Part shown: positions 16,430-24,998 of the stretch, in pieces
Layout: the number at the start of each line of letters is the position of its first letter
Numbering within the stretch: the first letter of the stretch is position 1
Source of the DNA: Blastopirellula sediminis
GTDB taxonomy: Bacteria > Planctomycetota > Planctomycetia > Pirellulales > Pirellulaceae
Assembly (NCBI RefSeq): GCF_020966755.1
Contig: NZ_JAJKFT010000010.1
Coordinates: forward strand, 3,250,720-3,314,719
Direction: 5' to 3'
Length of the DNA stretch: 64,000 bases
Translations under genes and position numbers: made by a program
Notes under the pieces: generated by a model
What the model saw: the letters and a program-made list of their open reading frames with translations, nothing else
Told to the model about the DNA's origin: nothing
Database searches by the model: none

Positions 16430-17368
16430 CTACTTGGCCGACATCTCGCGAACTTTGGTCGGATTCATCGGATCGAGTTCAAACGTGACCGGATAGGCGT
16501 AGTTGCCCGACTGCTTCTTGAACAGTTTGCGATACGCTTTCACGAAGGTGAACGCGGCCATCTTCATGCCGTAGCCGACCCCTTCGGTCGTGGTCGACAG
16601 ATTCTGGTAACCGCACTGATGGCGGAAGAAGCGGTTCGCGCGGAACAGTTTGATCCGGCGGATCGCTTTGGGGGTCTTGTGTTCGGTCGTCAGCGAAACG
16701 TTCAGCCCTTCGACGTTGGTCACGCGATGGGGCGTGTTCTGCGGCCAGGTCACCATCTGTCCCGGCTCCAGTTCCGCGACGAAGGCGCTCTCGTCGAACT
16801 TCGGATCGAAGTGGAGCTCTTCGTAGCTCTCGCCGCAGATGACGTCTTCGATCGTCGATTGGGTGACGAAGCGTTCGTCGTTCGGCGGATAGACGTAGGC
16901 CCGCTTCTTGCCGCGGAGGTGCCACAGCATGTTGATCGGAATGTCCAAGTGATAGTAGACGATCGCGGTCGGCGACGAAACCAAAAGGTTGGCTGAACGT
17001 TCCAGAGCGTGGAATCCGGTCACTTTGGTTTCGAGCTCGTCGTAGATCGAATTGATCAGGTCGGCGTATTCGCGATGATGCGTCAGCATGTTGCGAATGT
17101 TCAGCCACAAGCGGCCTTCTTTGGTCGCTTGCAATAGCTGCTCGCCGTTGAGCTTCGACGCGTCCCCTTCTTTCCAGTCCCGTCGATCGGTCTCGTCGGT
17201 CCCCATCGTGTTGACGTTCAGCGCGTCGCGGGGATGGGTATCGAGAATCCGAACCAGGTGCTCATCGTCAAACAGGCCGGTCTCCACCAGACGGTGCGTC
17301 GTGGTGACGACTTCGGTTTCCATCTGATGCAGGTTCTTATTCCAATCGATCAGGTTGCCGTACGACAT
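16430..17368 (-). CDS. JmjC/cupin-like Fe(II)/2-oxoglutarate oxygenase candidate
   Basis: 312 residues from ATG at 17368 (AAAAGG 8 bases upstream). A longer in-frame start at 17545 would add a Cys/Pro-rich stretch unlike a protein N-terminus. The core has YYHLDIPINMLWHLRGKK, giving His140-x-Asp142, and NTPHRV giving His214, the facial triad of cupin-8/JmjC oxygenases. Lys154 or 155 could bind 2-oxoglutarate. The order WHLRGKKRAYVYP, ELEPGQMVTWPQNTPH and LNVSLTTEH fits this superfamily, whose members hydroxylate proteins or small molecules. No signal peptide, so probably cytosolic. Substrate is unknown. It is convergent with opgH and divergent from the DUF1559 gene. Confidence 0.8.
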   Translation of the reverse strand: MSYGNLIDWNKNLHQMETEVVTTTHRLVETGLFDDEHLVRILDTHPRDALNVNTMGTDETDRRDWKEGDASKLNGEQLLQATKEGRLWLNIRNMLTHHREYADLINSIYDELETKVTGFHALERSANLLVSSPTAIVYYHLDIPINMLWHLRGKKRAYVYPPNDERFVTQSTIEDVICGESYEELHFDPKFDESAFVAELEPGQMVTWPQNTPHRVTNVEGLNVSLTTEHKTPKAIRRIKLFRANRFFRHQCGYQNLSTTTEGVGYGMKMAAFTFVKAYRKLFKKQSGNYAYPVTFELDPMNPTKVREMSAK

Positions 17369-17399
17369 GGCGAAAGCCTTTTGGGAGCAAAGGGGGAGC

Positions 17400-17493
17400 G
17401 GCGTCGGTATGCAGACGCCTGCGCAGAAGTTCGAAGGACCTAAAAAACATAGGTCGCAGGCCGGGGGATGCGCTGCCGCGCAGCCCGATTTTT
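17400..17493 (+). ncRNA. Candidate structured RNA: three consecutive hairpins ending in a T tract
   Basis: In the 337-bp gap between divergent genes (17369-17705) three stems follow one another. ggcgtc pairs with gacgcc at 17400-17419; gacct-a pairs with t-aggtc at 17437-17455; gggatgcgc pairs with gcgcagccc (one mismatch) at 17465-17486, followed by gattttt. The last stem and T run look like a plus-strand intrinsic terminator although no plus-strand gene ends here. It could be a short RNA or a leader attenuator for the DUF1559 gene at 17706. Evidence is only inspection of pairing, so confidence is low. The rest of the gap shows nothing else I can name. Confidence 0.3.
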
Positions 17494-17705
17494 CGACCAA
17501 TCCCTTTGACTGGAAGGAGGCGACCTCGGCTGTAATGGGCAACAAAGTTGCGTAAGCGTCACGCAGCGGGGTAGAAAATGGCTAAATCGCAAGAAAACAA
17601 GGCGAAACTTCGTTTTTTACTGTTTTCGTCCCGCCGCAGAAGGGGTAAGAAGGTACCATCCCAATAATTCCCCTTTCAGATCATGCAATTAAGAGGCCCC
17701 GAGTC

Positions 17706-18803
17706 ATGTCCAAGCCACGCGGATTTACGCTGGTCGAGTTATTGGTCGTCATCGCAATTATCGGCGTGTTGATCGCCCTGTTGTTGCCGGCCGTTCAGCA
17801 AGCTCGCGAAGCGGCGCGCCGCATGCAGTGCACCAACAACCTGAAGCAGTTGGGGCTGGCGCTGCACAACTACCACGACACCTATCGTTCGTTCGTCTAT
17901 CGAAAAGGGGGCACCGAAAGCCCCTCCGGCACGACCGATTACAACCTTTCGAACTTCGGGCGACGCAGCGGCTTCGTTTCGTTGTTGCCGTTCCTGGAAC
18001 AAAACGCGTTGTGGGAGCAGGTGAAGTCGGGCGGAACGAACTTGCCGAACACCGGCGATCATCGTAATCCCGAAGGACCGTCCGGTTGGCAAGCGAGCTG
18101 GGCTGGTTGGAAGAACGCTCCCGACATGCTCGTCTGCCCGTCCGATCCGGGCGTGCCGGATAACAGCGGCCCCTACAACAGCTATGGCTTTGTGATCGGG
18201 GACCGGATGGACGGCGCCACGAACGACATGAATCCGCGCGGGATCTTCGGCCGCGTGCGAACGACGCGTTTCGCCGACATCATCGACGGTTCGAGCAATA
18301 CGTTGATGATGAGCGAGCGTCTCTGCGAAGGGGCGACGCCGCGTCCTTCGGCCGGCCACACCACCACCGCCAACGAAATTCAGTACAAACTAGCGGTCGC
18401 CGTCGGCATCGCCGGCACGAAAGCGGCGCCGAACGTTTGTTACACTGCGGTCAGCGGCAAGTACATTGTCGCCGGAACCAATATCCAAGGTCGTTGGGGC
18501 GTCGCCTGGACTGACGCACAACCAATGTACGTCGGCATTACCACGATCTTGCCGCCAAACGGTCCCGCTTGCACCGATGACTCAGGGCCAAACGGCGATC
18601 GCAACGACGTCTGCATTCCGCCGACCAGCGAACATCCCGGCGGCGTGAATGGCCTGTTCGCCGACGGATCGATCCACTTTATCGCCGAGACGATCGACAC
18701 CGGCAATCTCGGCGTCGCGCAGCCCTCTAGCGGAGCGAGCATGTACGGCGTTTGGGGCGCTTTGGGATCGAAGGCTGGCGGCGAACCGGTCGGAAGCTTC
18801 TAG
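17706..18803 (+). CDS. DUF1559 pilin-like protein
   Basis: 365 residues, AAGAGG 8 bases before the ATG. The N-terminus [20 protein letters not shown] is a type IV pilin/pseudopilin leader with cleavage after Gly6 and Glu at position 5 of the mature form, then a hydrophobic helix. [20 protein letters not shown] and [10 protein letters not shown] follow, the conserved start of DUF1559. The C-terminus has [13 protein letters not shown], the H-x9-D-G-type motif of this planctomycete-specific family, which is present in very high copy number per genome. The product is thought to be an extracytoplasmic pseudopilin; individual roles are not known. The small lipoprotein that follows at 105 bp is a usual partner. 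Confidence 0.95.
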   Translation: MSKPRGFTLVELLVVIAIIGVLIALLLPAVQQAREAARRMQCTNNLKQLGLALHNYHDTYRSFVYRKGGTESPSGTTDYNLSNFGRRSGFVSLLPFLEQNALWEQVKSGGTNLPNTGDHRNPEGPSGWQASWAGWKNAPDMLVCPSDPGVPDNSGPYNSYGFVIGDRMDGATNDMNPRGIFGRVRTTRFADIIDGSSNTLMMSERLCEGATPRPSAGHTTTANEIQYKLAVAVGIAGTKAAPNVCYTAVSGKYIVAGTNIQGRWGVAWTDAQPMYVGITTILPPNGPACTDDSGPNGDRNDVCIPPTSEHPGGVNGLFADGSIHFIAETIDTGNLGVAQPSSGASMYGVWGALGSKAGGEPVGSF

Positions 18804-18908
18804 TCCGCTTCCCTCCCCTGCTTTGGAAGTTGTAGCGGCGACGATCGCTAGATTCTCGCCGCACCTTCGTACGTCGAATACTTCACCACCCCTGCAAGTT
18901 CCTGCCTT

Positions 18909-19403
18909 ATGTACATCCCCAAAATTCGCCCGGCGCTGGTGCGCACCATCGGGCTTCTCTTGGTTTGTTGTCCGGCGTTTTTCGGCTGTGATTTAGGGGC
19001 AAACGGTCCCGGAACAGTTCCCGTTACCGGCAAGATCACCTATCGCGGCCAGCCGGTCCCCGCCGCAATCGTGCAGTTCAAACCGAACGACGGCGACGCG
19101 TCTCACGGCGCGGTTGGACGATCGGACGCGGAAGGAGCGTTTCAAATGACGACGCGCGAATTTGCCGGCGTCGTTCCCGGCACGTACCAGATCACCGTCG
19201 TGAAGTACGATGCGAAAACGCCGGAAGCGTCCACCAAAGAGAACGAAGAGGAGGAGTATACGCCTCCCGATGAACACGCGCGGCCGACGCCGGGGCCGAA
19301 AAACGTGTTGCCGGCCAAATACGCCAACGCCGACAAATCGGGCCTGACGGCGGAAGTGACGCCGAGCGGCCCGAATGAGGTTGTCCTGGAGTTGGTCGAC
19401 TAG
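18909..19403 (+). CDS. Small lipoprotein with carboxypeptidase-regulatory-like fold
   Basis: 164 residues. A hydrophobic leader (VRTIGLLLVCCPAFFG) ends with lipobox-like AFFGC, so Cys27 is the likely lipidated residue. PVTGKITYRGQPVPAAIVQF, then DAEGAFQMTT and GVVPGTYQITVVKY form the beta-sandwich pattern of CarboxypepD_reg-like/transthyretin-like domains. A charged Glu-rich loop (ENEEEEYTPPDE) precedes the last strand. Such lipoproteins regularly follow DUF1559 genes in planctomycetes, suggesting joint expression and an envelope location. Specific function is unknown. No ribosome-binding site is evident before the ATG. Confidence 0.85.
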   Translation: MYIPKIRPALVRTIGLLLVCCPAFFGCDLGANGPGTVPVTGKITYRGQPVPAAIVQFKPNDGDASHGAVGRSDAEGAFQMTTREFAGVVPGTYQITVVKYDAKTPEASTKENEEEEYTPPDEHARPTPGPKNVLPAKYANADKSGLTAEVTPSGPNEVVLELVD

Positions 19404-19413
19404 ATCGACTTGC

Positions 19414-20628
19414 CTACTGGTCCGCTGTTTTCGCTTTGCGATCGGCGGGCCAGCGCTTGGGCAACTCGGTGATCTGCAGATTCTTGAACGACAAGTTGGT
19501 CGTCGGATCGTGCCCTTGCAGCATGATCGTTCCGGGCGCCGTCCGCAGACCGCGGCGCGGGTTTTCGTCAGGCTTACGCTGATCGGTCCAGTCGGTCACC
19601 TGATAGCCGTTGACCCAGACGCTGATGTGCGGCCCTTGGGCGATCAGCGTCTTGGTGAACCACTTCTCATCGTCGCTGACGACGCGGCGGGCTTTGACGC
19701 GGCGGAAGATGGCGCCGGTGCCGTGATCGATCGGCAGCGTGCGGTCTTCAGCTTCGTAGCCGTTGTGGATCTGGCTTTCGTAGCCCATCATCTTGTCGCC
19801 GGGGATGCAGCGGAAGAAGACGCCGCTATTCAGGTTCTTGGCGTGCGTGATCGCCTCCAGCCGCAAGACGAAGTCGCCGTACGAGTTCTCGGTTTCAAGC
19901 TGACCAGGTCCGTTTTCGGCGTGAATCTCTCCGGCCTCCGTAACGGTGAACTTGCTTTCCATTTCGGGGTACGACTTCCAGCCGGCCAGATCCTTGCCGT
20001 TGAAGATCGACTCCATGTGAAGCGGCTTCAGTTTCACGTTGCGAAACTCGACCTCTCCCTGGTTGTGCTGCAGCCCGATGAAGCCGAGACCGACGTACTG
20101 CGGATCTTCGTACTTCAGCACTTCCGTCCCGTCGAGTTTCACGACGATCGTCCCTTGATCGGCGGTGACGTCGAACGCATGCCACTCGTTGGGCGAGCAA
20201 CCGGGCGTCACCTTCATGCGGCCGACCAGGCTGCCGGTCGGAAATGAGTTGCTTTCCGGCGCGATATTCAGTTCGTAGCAGCCGTAGGTCGGGCTTTCCG
20301 GTTTTGGGGAGGTTCGCAAAAAGATGCCGCTGTTGGTTTCCGCCGGGGCGCGAAACTCGACGTGCAGTTCGTAGTTGGCGAATTGCGTGGTGGTACGTAG
20401 CAGGCCGACGTCTCCTTTGGTCGCCCGGATTACTCCCTTATCAACTGTCCAGTCGATATTTCCTTCCGCTTTCCAGCCAAAAGTCGTTTCCCCATCGAAT
20501 AACAACAACCAACCATCCGCAATTTCGGCCTCCGAAAGCGTATTGGGAGCTTGCTCAGCGTTAGCTGCTGTCAGGGGAGCGACGATTAGCGCAAACAATA
20601 ACGCCAGAATAATTCGCGGGTTTTGCAT
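19414..20628 (-). CDS. Secreted protein with two DUF1080 (3-keto-disaccharide hydrolase-like) domains
   Basis: 404 residues with signal peptide (RIILALLFALIVAPLTAANA). Residues about 38-200 (GWLLLFDGETTFGWK, NYELHVEFRAPAETNSGIFL, GCYELNIAPE, EWHAFDVTADQGTIVVKLDG, GFIGLQHNQGEVEFRNVKL) form one DUF1080 domain. Residues about 207-395 (SIFNGKDLAGWK, DFVLRLEAITHAKNLNSGVF, GYESQIHNGY, GTGAIFRR, HISVWVNGYQVTDWTDQRKP, IMLQGHDPTTNLSFKNLQI) form a second. The fold is a concanavalin-like beta sandwich. Some members hydrolyse 3-keto-glycosides, so a periplasmic carbohydrate role is likely, though which domain is catalytic is unclear. Duplicated DUF1080 domains are a normal arrangement in planctomycetes. 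Confidence 0.9.
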   Translation of the reverse strand: MQNPRIILALLFALIVAPLTAANAEQAPNTLSEAEIADGWLLLFDGETTFGWKAEGNIDWTVDKGVIRATKGDVGLLRTTTQFANYELHVEFRAPAETNSGIFLRTSPKPESPTYGCYELNIAPESNSFPTGSLVGRMKVTPGCSPNEWHAFDVTADQGTIVVKLDGTEVLKYEDPQYVGLGFIGLQHNQGEVEFRNVKLKPLHMESIFNGKDLAGWKSYPEMESKFTVTEAGEIHAENGPGQLETENSYGDFVLRLEAITHAKNLNSGVFFRCIPGDKMMGYESQIHNGYEAEDRTLPIDHGTGAIFRRVKARRVVSDDEKWFTKTLIAQGPHISVWVNGYQVTDWTDQRKPDENPRRGLRTAPGTIMLQGHDPTTNLSFKNLQITELPKRWPADRKAKTADQ

Positions 20629-20793
20629 TACGGCGACCTGAATAGGAAAGGCGGGGAATGAACGTCTCGAATCAGACGTGTGAGGGGTTTTCTTAACTCT
20701 CGACGCTGGTTCAAATTACATCAAACTTTCCGCGCCGTCGAGTCATAGCGAGCTAGACTCTTACGATCCGAGCGCACATCATGATTTGACAAC

Positions 20794-22713
20794 GTGTCTT
20801 CTAGCGAAAGCTGTGACTTGCCGCCGTTAACGCCAGAATACTATCCGCTCTATTTCGCCGGGGTGTTGGGACTAGGCATCGCCGCCCAGTGGCTGGCCTG
20901 GCGCTTGCATCTCCCATCGATTTTGCTGTTGTTGGCGTTTGGCTTTTTCGCCCAACTCGCGGGTGATCCCGATGAAATCATCGGCAAGGATCTCCTCTTT
21001 CCAATCGTCGCCCTTTCGGTCGCCGTGATTCTGTTCGAAGGGGGGATGAGTCTCAAGTTCTCGGAACTGCGCGAAGCGGGGGGCGTCGTGCTGCGCTTGG
21101 TGACGATCGGCGCCGCCGTTTGCTGGGGCATCGCCGGCGTCTTCGCCTATTTCGTGATGGGCTTTCCAATCGAGTTGGCCGCCCTGATCGGGGCCATCTT
21201 GGTCGTGACCGGGCCGACCGTTATCGCGCCGCTTCTCAATTACATTCGCCCTTCCCGTAAAGTTGGTGCGATCGCCAAGTGGGAAGGGATCGTGATCGAT
21301 CCGATCGGCGCCGTGCTGGCGGTTCTCGTGTACGAAGCGGTCGTCGCAACCGGTTTGAAAGTGGCGTTCGCCGTCGCGCTGTTGGCGATCGTCAAGACTT
21401 TGGTGGTCGGCTTGGTGCTAGGCGCCGCTTCGGCCGTGACGCTGATTTTCCTGCTGCGGCGATTCTGGATTCCCGACTTTTTGCACAACGCTTCGATCCT
21501 GGCGGCGATTTTGGTCGTCTTCGCCGTCTCGAACGCGGTTCAGCCGGAGTCGGGACTGTTGACAGTCACCGTGCTCGGGATTCTGCTCGCCAATCAAAAG
21601 CGGATCCCCGTTCGGCATATCTTCGAGTTCAAAGAGAACCTCCGGGTGCTGTTGATTTCCTGCTTGTTCATCGTGCTGGCGGCTCGTACTTCGCCGGCCG
21701 AGATCGCCAAGGTCGGCTGGCAGGGGTTATTGTTCCTGGTGTTGTTGATCGTAATCGTACGGCCGGCGTCGGTTTTCGTTTCGACGCTCGGCAGCGGGCT
21801 GAACTGGCAGCAGAAGGTCTTCCTCTGCTTCATGGCGCCGCGCGGGATTGTCGCTGCGGCGGTTTCCTCGGTGTTCGCGTTTGAAATCGTCGAAGAGTTC
21901 ACCCATCGCGGCGCTGACCCCGCGACGATCGCTCAGGCCGAATTGCTCGCTCCGCTGACGCTGCTGGTGATTGTCGGTACTGTCACGTTCTATGGACTGA
22001 CCGCTGCGCCGGTTGCACGCATGTTGGGACTAGCGTCGCCGAACCCGCAGGGCTTGCTGATCGCCGGCGCCGATCGCTGGGTGCGCGAACTGGGAAAAGT
22101 GATCCACGACGCCGGATTCCAGGTGTTGCTGGTCGATACCAACTACCGCAACATATCCGCCGCAAAGATGGCAGGCTTACCGGCCCACTGTGCGAGCATC
22201 TTGTCGGACTACGTGACCGAAGAGATCAATATCGGCGGCATCGGCCGTTTGATGGCGCTCACCGCGAACGACGAAGTCAACGCGCTGGCCTGCCAAGAGT
22301 TCATCCATCTGTTCGGCCGCAAAGAGGTTTACCAGTTGGCGGCGTGGGACTCCGGTTCAGGACGGCGGGCGTCAGTCTCGGAACACTTGCGCGGACGCGT
22401 TCTCTTCTCTGAAGGGGTCGACTTCTACGTGGTCGCACGGCGATTCGCCGCCGGAGCGCAGATCAAGAAGACTTCGCTCACGGCTGAGTTCACCTACGCC
22501 GACTTCTTGAAGCGATACGGCGATTCGGCCCTCGTCTTGTTCGTCATTGACGAAGGAAAGAAGCTCGACGTTCGTACCGCCGAATCGACTTCCACTCCCA
22601 AGCCGGGCCAGTCCCTCATTTCGCTGGTCGATCCGGTCAAACCGGCGACCGAAGAGACGCATCCGGCCGAAGCGGCCCCGACGACGGAAGAAGAATCGAC
22701 GAGCTCTTCGTAG
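20794..22713 (+). CDS. CPA1-type Na+/H+ antiporter with C-terminal RCK/TrkA-N domain
   Basis: 639 residues from GTG at 20794; no strong ribosome-binding site, but a later start would cut into the first helix. About twelve hydrophobic segments cover residues 15-410. The core contains SVAVILFEGGMSL, VVTGPTVIAPLLNYIRPSRK and WEGIVIDPIGAVLAVLVYE, matching NhaP-like antiporters where the Asp of the D-P pair is the ion site. A cytosolic Rossmann-like domain follows at about 418-540 (GLLIAGADRWVRELGKVIHD, VLLVDTNYRNISAAKMAGL, LMALTANDEVNALACQEFIH), giving nucleotide- or ion-dependent gating. A second small domain and an acidic tail (TEEESTSSS) end the protein. It is divergent from the DUF1080 gene. 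Confidence 0.9.
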   Translation: MSSSESCDLPPLTPEYYPLYFAGVLGLGIAAQWLAWRLHLPSILLLLAFGFFAQLAGDPDEIIGKDLLFPIVALSVAVILFEGGMSLKFSELREAGGVVLRLVTIGAAVCWGIAGVFAYFVMGFPIELAALIGAILVVTGPTVIAPLLNYIRPSRKVGAIAKWEGIVIDPIGAVLAVLVYEAVVATGLKVAFAVALLAIVKTLVVGLVLGAASAVTLIFLLRRFWIPDFLHNASILAAILVVFAVSNAVQPESGLLTVTVLGILLANQKRIPVRHIFEFKENLRVLLISCLFIVLAARTSPAEIAKVGWQGLLFLVLLIVIVRPASVFVSTLGSGLNWQQKVFLCFMAPRGIVAAAVSSVFAFEIVEEFTHRGADPATIAQAELLAPLTLLVIVGTVTFYGLTAAPVARMLGLASPNPQGLLIAGADRWVRELGKVIHDAGFQVLLVDTNYRNISAAKMAGLPAHCASILSDYVTEEINIGGIGRLMALTANDEVNALACQEFIHLFGRKEVYQLAAWDSGSGRRASVSEHLRGRVLFSEGVDFYVVARRFAAGAQIKKTSLTAEFTYADFLKRYGDSALVLFVIDEGKKLDVRTAESTSTPKPGQSLISLVDPVKPATEETHPAEAAPTTEEESTSSS

Positions 22714-22724
22714 CGAAGACGCTT

Positions 22725-23108
22725 CTAGCGGGCGAAGATTTCCAGCCGCACTTCGCCGACTTGATCGCCTGCCTCTAGCAACAGCCCCGCAATTTCAAGC
22801 TCATTACGCGGGGCGAGTTGCGTGGTGATGTCGAATCGCTCGCTGCCAGGAGAAACGCCCAGCATCTGACCGTTGAGGGTTACTCTGCCGGAGATCGGGA
22901 TCGCGTCGAGAACCAGCACCACCTCGTCGTCAGCAGCGAGTCCGGTCGGCGCGTTGAAGAAACGCGTCAGCTTCAAACCGGTATCGCACGTTTCCAGTGG
23001 GATGGAGGACCAGTCGCGCGGCAAGTGCAAACGGGTTGGATCGGCCCCTGGTGCGAGATAAGCTTGCCAGGGACCATTCAGGCGAATCGAATGCGGGGCG
23101 TTGCTCAC
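22725..23108 (-). CDS. Small jelly-roll (galactose-binding-like) domain protein
   Basis: 127 residues, entirely one predicted beta-sandwich: IRLNGPWQAYL, LPRDWSS, KLTRFFNAPTGLAADDEVVL, SGRVTLNGQMLG, RFDITTQLAPRNELEIAGLL, EVRLEIFAR. The order of these strands resembles the sugar-binding domain of glycoside hydrolase family 2, but without any catalytic domain. There is no signal peptide. Its ATG overlaps the stop of the upstream prepilin-type gene in an ATGA junction, so it is coupled to it. This suggests a partner of the pilin-like protein or a carbohydrate-binding accessory, both inference. Confidence 0.8.
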   Translation of the reverse strand: MSNAPHSIRLNGPWQAYLAPGADPTRLHLPRDWSSIPLETCDTGLKLTRFFNAPTGLAADDEVVLVLDAIPISGRVTLNGQMLGVSPGSERFDITTQLAPRNELEIAGLLLEAGDQVGEVRLEIFAR

Positions 23109-24775
23109 GATGATGGGGTCATATTGGCGACGACCGTTTCTTGTCGAATCAATCGCGAGCCATCCTCGATTGCACGGATGGTAATCTGAATGCCGCGGAG
23201 CGGATGGTCATACGGCGGAGCCGTTTCTCTTTCCAGCGGATCATCGACGCCGTTGAGAATTGTCGCTGAGTTACCGGCAACATACGGATCATCAATGCCG
23301 TTATTTCCTTCGTCAACCAAACTGTCATTGTCCTGGTCGACCCCATCTTGCTCGTAGAGGAGCGGCCAGGTGTCGTAGATCGCCAGGCTGCGAGCGTTGG
23401 CCACGCTTGGAGAACGGCCATACTGGTAAATCGGTATCGTCTGGCCGCCGAGTTGCGATTGGGCGGATGGGCCCCCGTAAAAGTGGCCGCCCGTATAGAG
23501 GAGCGGTCTTGACGGAGGCGCTCGATTCGGATCGTCCGTGAAGTTGAACCAATTCAGATCGACGTAGGCGCCAGTTCCCGCGGAAATCGCCTTGGGATTT
23601 GTGACGTCGACCGTGGCGTCCAAATCTTTAAAGCCGTAGTCGCCGGGAATCGTCGCGATATCGCTGCTCGCCGCGTGGACCAGAATCGGCGCGAGCGGGT
23701 CAAACACCTTCACGTCGAAGGCGAGCACTTTCGACATGACGACGTCTTCGCCGGTCCGATCACGGATGCCGGTAATGTTGCTTCCCGTTTCGATGGCGAC
23801 TTCGTTCATCTTCTCGAACGATCGGAGGTAACGAGGACGAAGCGGGTAGGGAAAATCGGATAATGTTCGTCCGATCAGCGTGCCAGGGGCCGAATGCGGC
23901 GTTCCCGTCGGCTCGTCGAACAATGCGGCGGGGCCATTGTTCGCCGTAGCCTGACTAGTCCGAGACATCGACGAGCCGTGTCGATTGGTGCGCGATTGCA
24001 GGTCTTCCAGCGAATTGGTTCGCCATTGCCAATTGGCGCCAGTCCCCTTGCTGTAAGCTCGTAGCGCAAGGTCGAAGTTGTTGAACGCCTCTAATTGTGA
24101 GATCGATCGCGTCGTGTTCCAAGTCCAGCCTGTACCCGCGTTCCAGCTTCCACTTACATGCACAAAGTCGATGTCGGGGCGGATCAACAACACGCGGCGA
24201 AAGAGCGTAACCGTTTCATGTGGGCCGCGAACGCCATTGCCGTCGGTATCGTCAAACGGAGTGAACTCGGTCCAATAAATGATTTCGGCGTAGTGCGAGG
24301 TAATTGGAGTGATGTTGCTTGAGCCGTTGATGCAGAGCGTGTCGCCGGCGCCGTCGTTGTTGGTGTCAATTTTTACGAGGTCGCCGACGATCAAACCGAC
24401 AAACGGCTGTTCTTTGCTATAGGCGGTAAACGCGATGATGTCGTCCGCGTCGCCGGCCATGCTTGTCGCCGTTGCGAAATCCCAATCGCGATCGGGACCT
24501 TCAATCACGGTGAAGTAGCCCTTGTTAGCGCCGACGGCGACTAGCGGCAAGCCCGGTGCGGTATGGCAATCAAGGTCGGTCTGCATCGTCGTCGTCAGAG
24601 CGCGCAGGTTGCCCGAGAGTTCAATCGTCGAGCGGGCGTCATGCATCGTGTCGCCGAGGAACGCGAAGATCTGCGCGACCGAGAAGAACAGGATGAGCGT
24701 CAACGTCGTCGCCACCAACATTTCGACGAGCGTGAGTCCTCGGCGAACCCGAGGCTGGGCGTAAATCTGAGTCAT
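23105..24775 (-). CDS. Prepilin-type protein, PilW/GspJ-like
   Basis: 556 residues. The N-terminus RRGLTLVEMLVATTLTLILF is a prepilin leader with cleavage after Gly13, Glu at mature position 5, then a hydrophobic helix. The following helix (QIFAFLGDTMHDARSTIELS, then LRALTTTMQTDLDC) is typical of minor pseudopilins of the PilW/GspJ type. The rest is a large beta-rich extracytoplasmic domain, and DTNNDGAGD and DQDNDSLVDEGNNGIDD resemble Asp-rich calcium-binding loops. It is much longer than GspJ (about 200). No other secretion genes are adjacent. It is divergent from a DUF1559-like gene and coupled to a jelly-roll gene by an ATGA overlap. Confidence 0.85.
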   Translation of the reverse strand: MTQIYAQPRVRRGLTLVEMLVATTLTLILFFSVAQIFAFLGDTMHDARSTIELSGNLRALTTTMQTDLDCHTAPGLPLVAVGANKGYFTVIEGPDRDWDFATATSMAGDADDIIAFTAYSKEQPFVGLIVGDLVKIDTNNDGAGDTLCINGSSNITPITSHYAEIIYWTEFTPFDDTDGNGVRGPHETVTLFRRVLLIRPDIDFVHVSGSWNAGTGWTWNTTRSISQLEAFNNFDLALRAYSKGTGANWQWRTNSLEDLQSRTNRHGSSMSRTSQATANNGPAALFDEPTGTPHSAPGTLIGRTLSDFPYPLRPRYLRSFEKMNEVAIETGSNITGIRDRTGEDVVMSKVLAFDVKVFDPLAPILVHAASSDIATIPGDYGFKDLDATVDVTNPKAISAGTGAYVDLNWFNFTDDPNRAPPSRPLLYTGGHFYGGPSAQSQLGGQTIPIYQYGRSPSVANARSLAIYDTWPLLYEQDGVDQDNDSLVDEGNNGIDDPYVAGNSATILNGVDDPLERETAPPYDHPLRGIQITIRAIEDGSRLIRQETVVANMTPSS

Positions 24776-24998
24776 GACGTATCTGTATCCTGGGCGGGCG
24801 AAACCGTCGGGAGTTGATCGGGCAATCGACCGCGAATCGGAGCGTCCTATCGGGATGAGACGGGGAGTCGCCAGCTGGCCGCGGCGACTTTGCGACGCTT
24901 CTCGGAAAAGTTTATCTTATACACATCTATTGCAGCAACAAACCGCTCGTTCGTCAAGCGATTGGTTGACGCAAGCTGCCGAAATCACAAGGACTTAC

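Noticed and set aside
19375-20247. Plus-strand open frame of 290 codons opposite the DUF1080 gene
   Set aside because: Arises from G/C-rich third positions of the minus-strand gene; it has no start signal and no recognisable domain.
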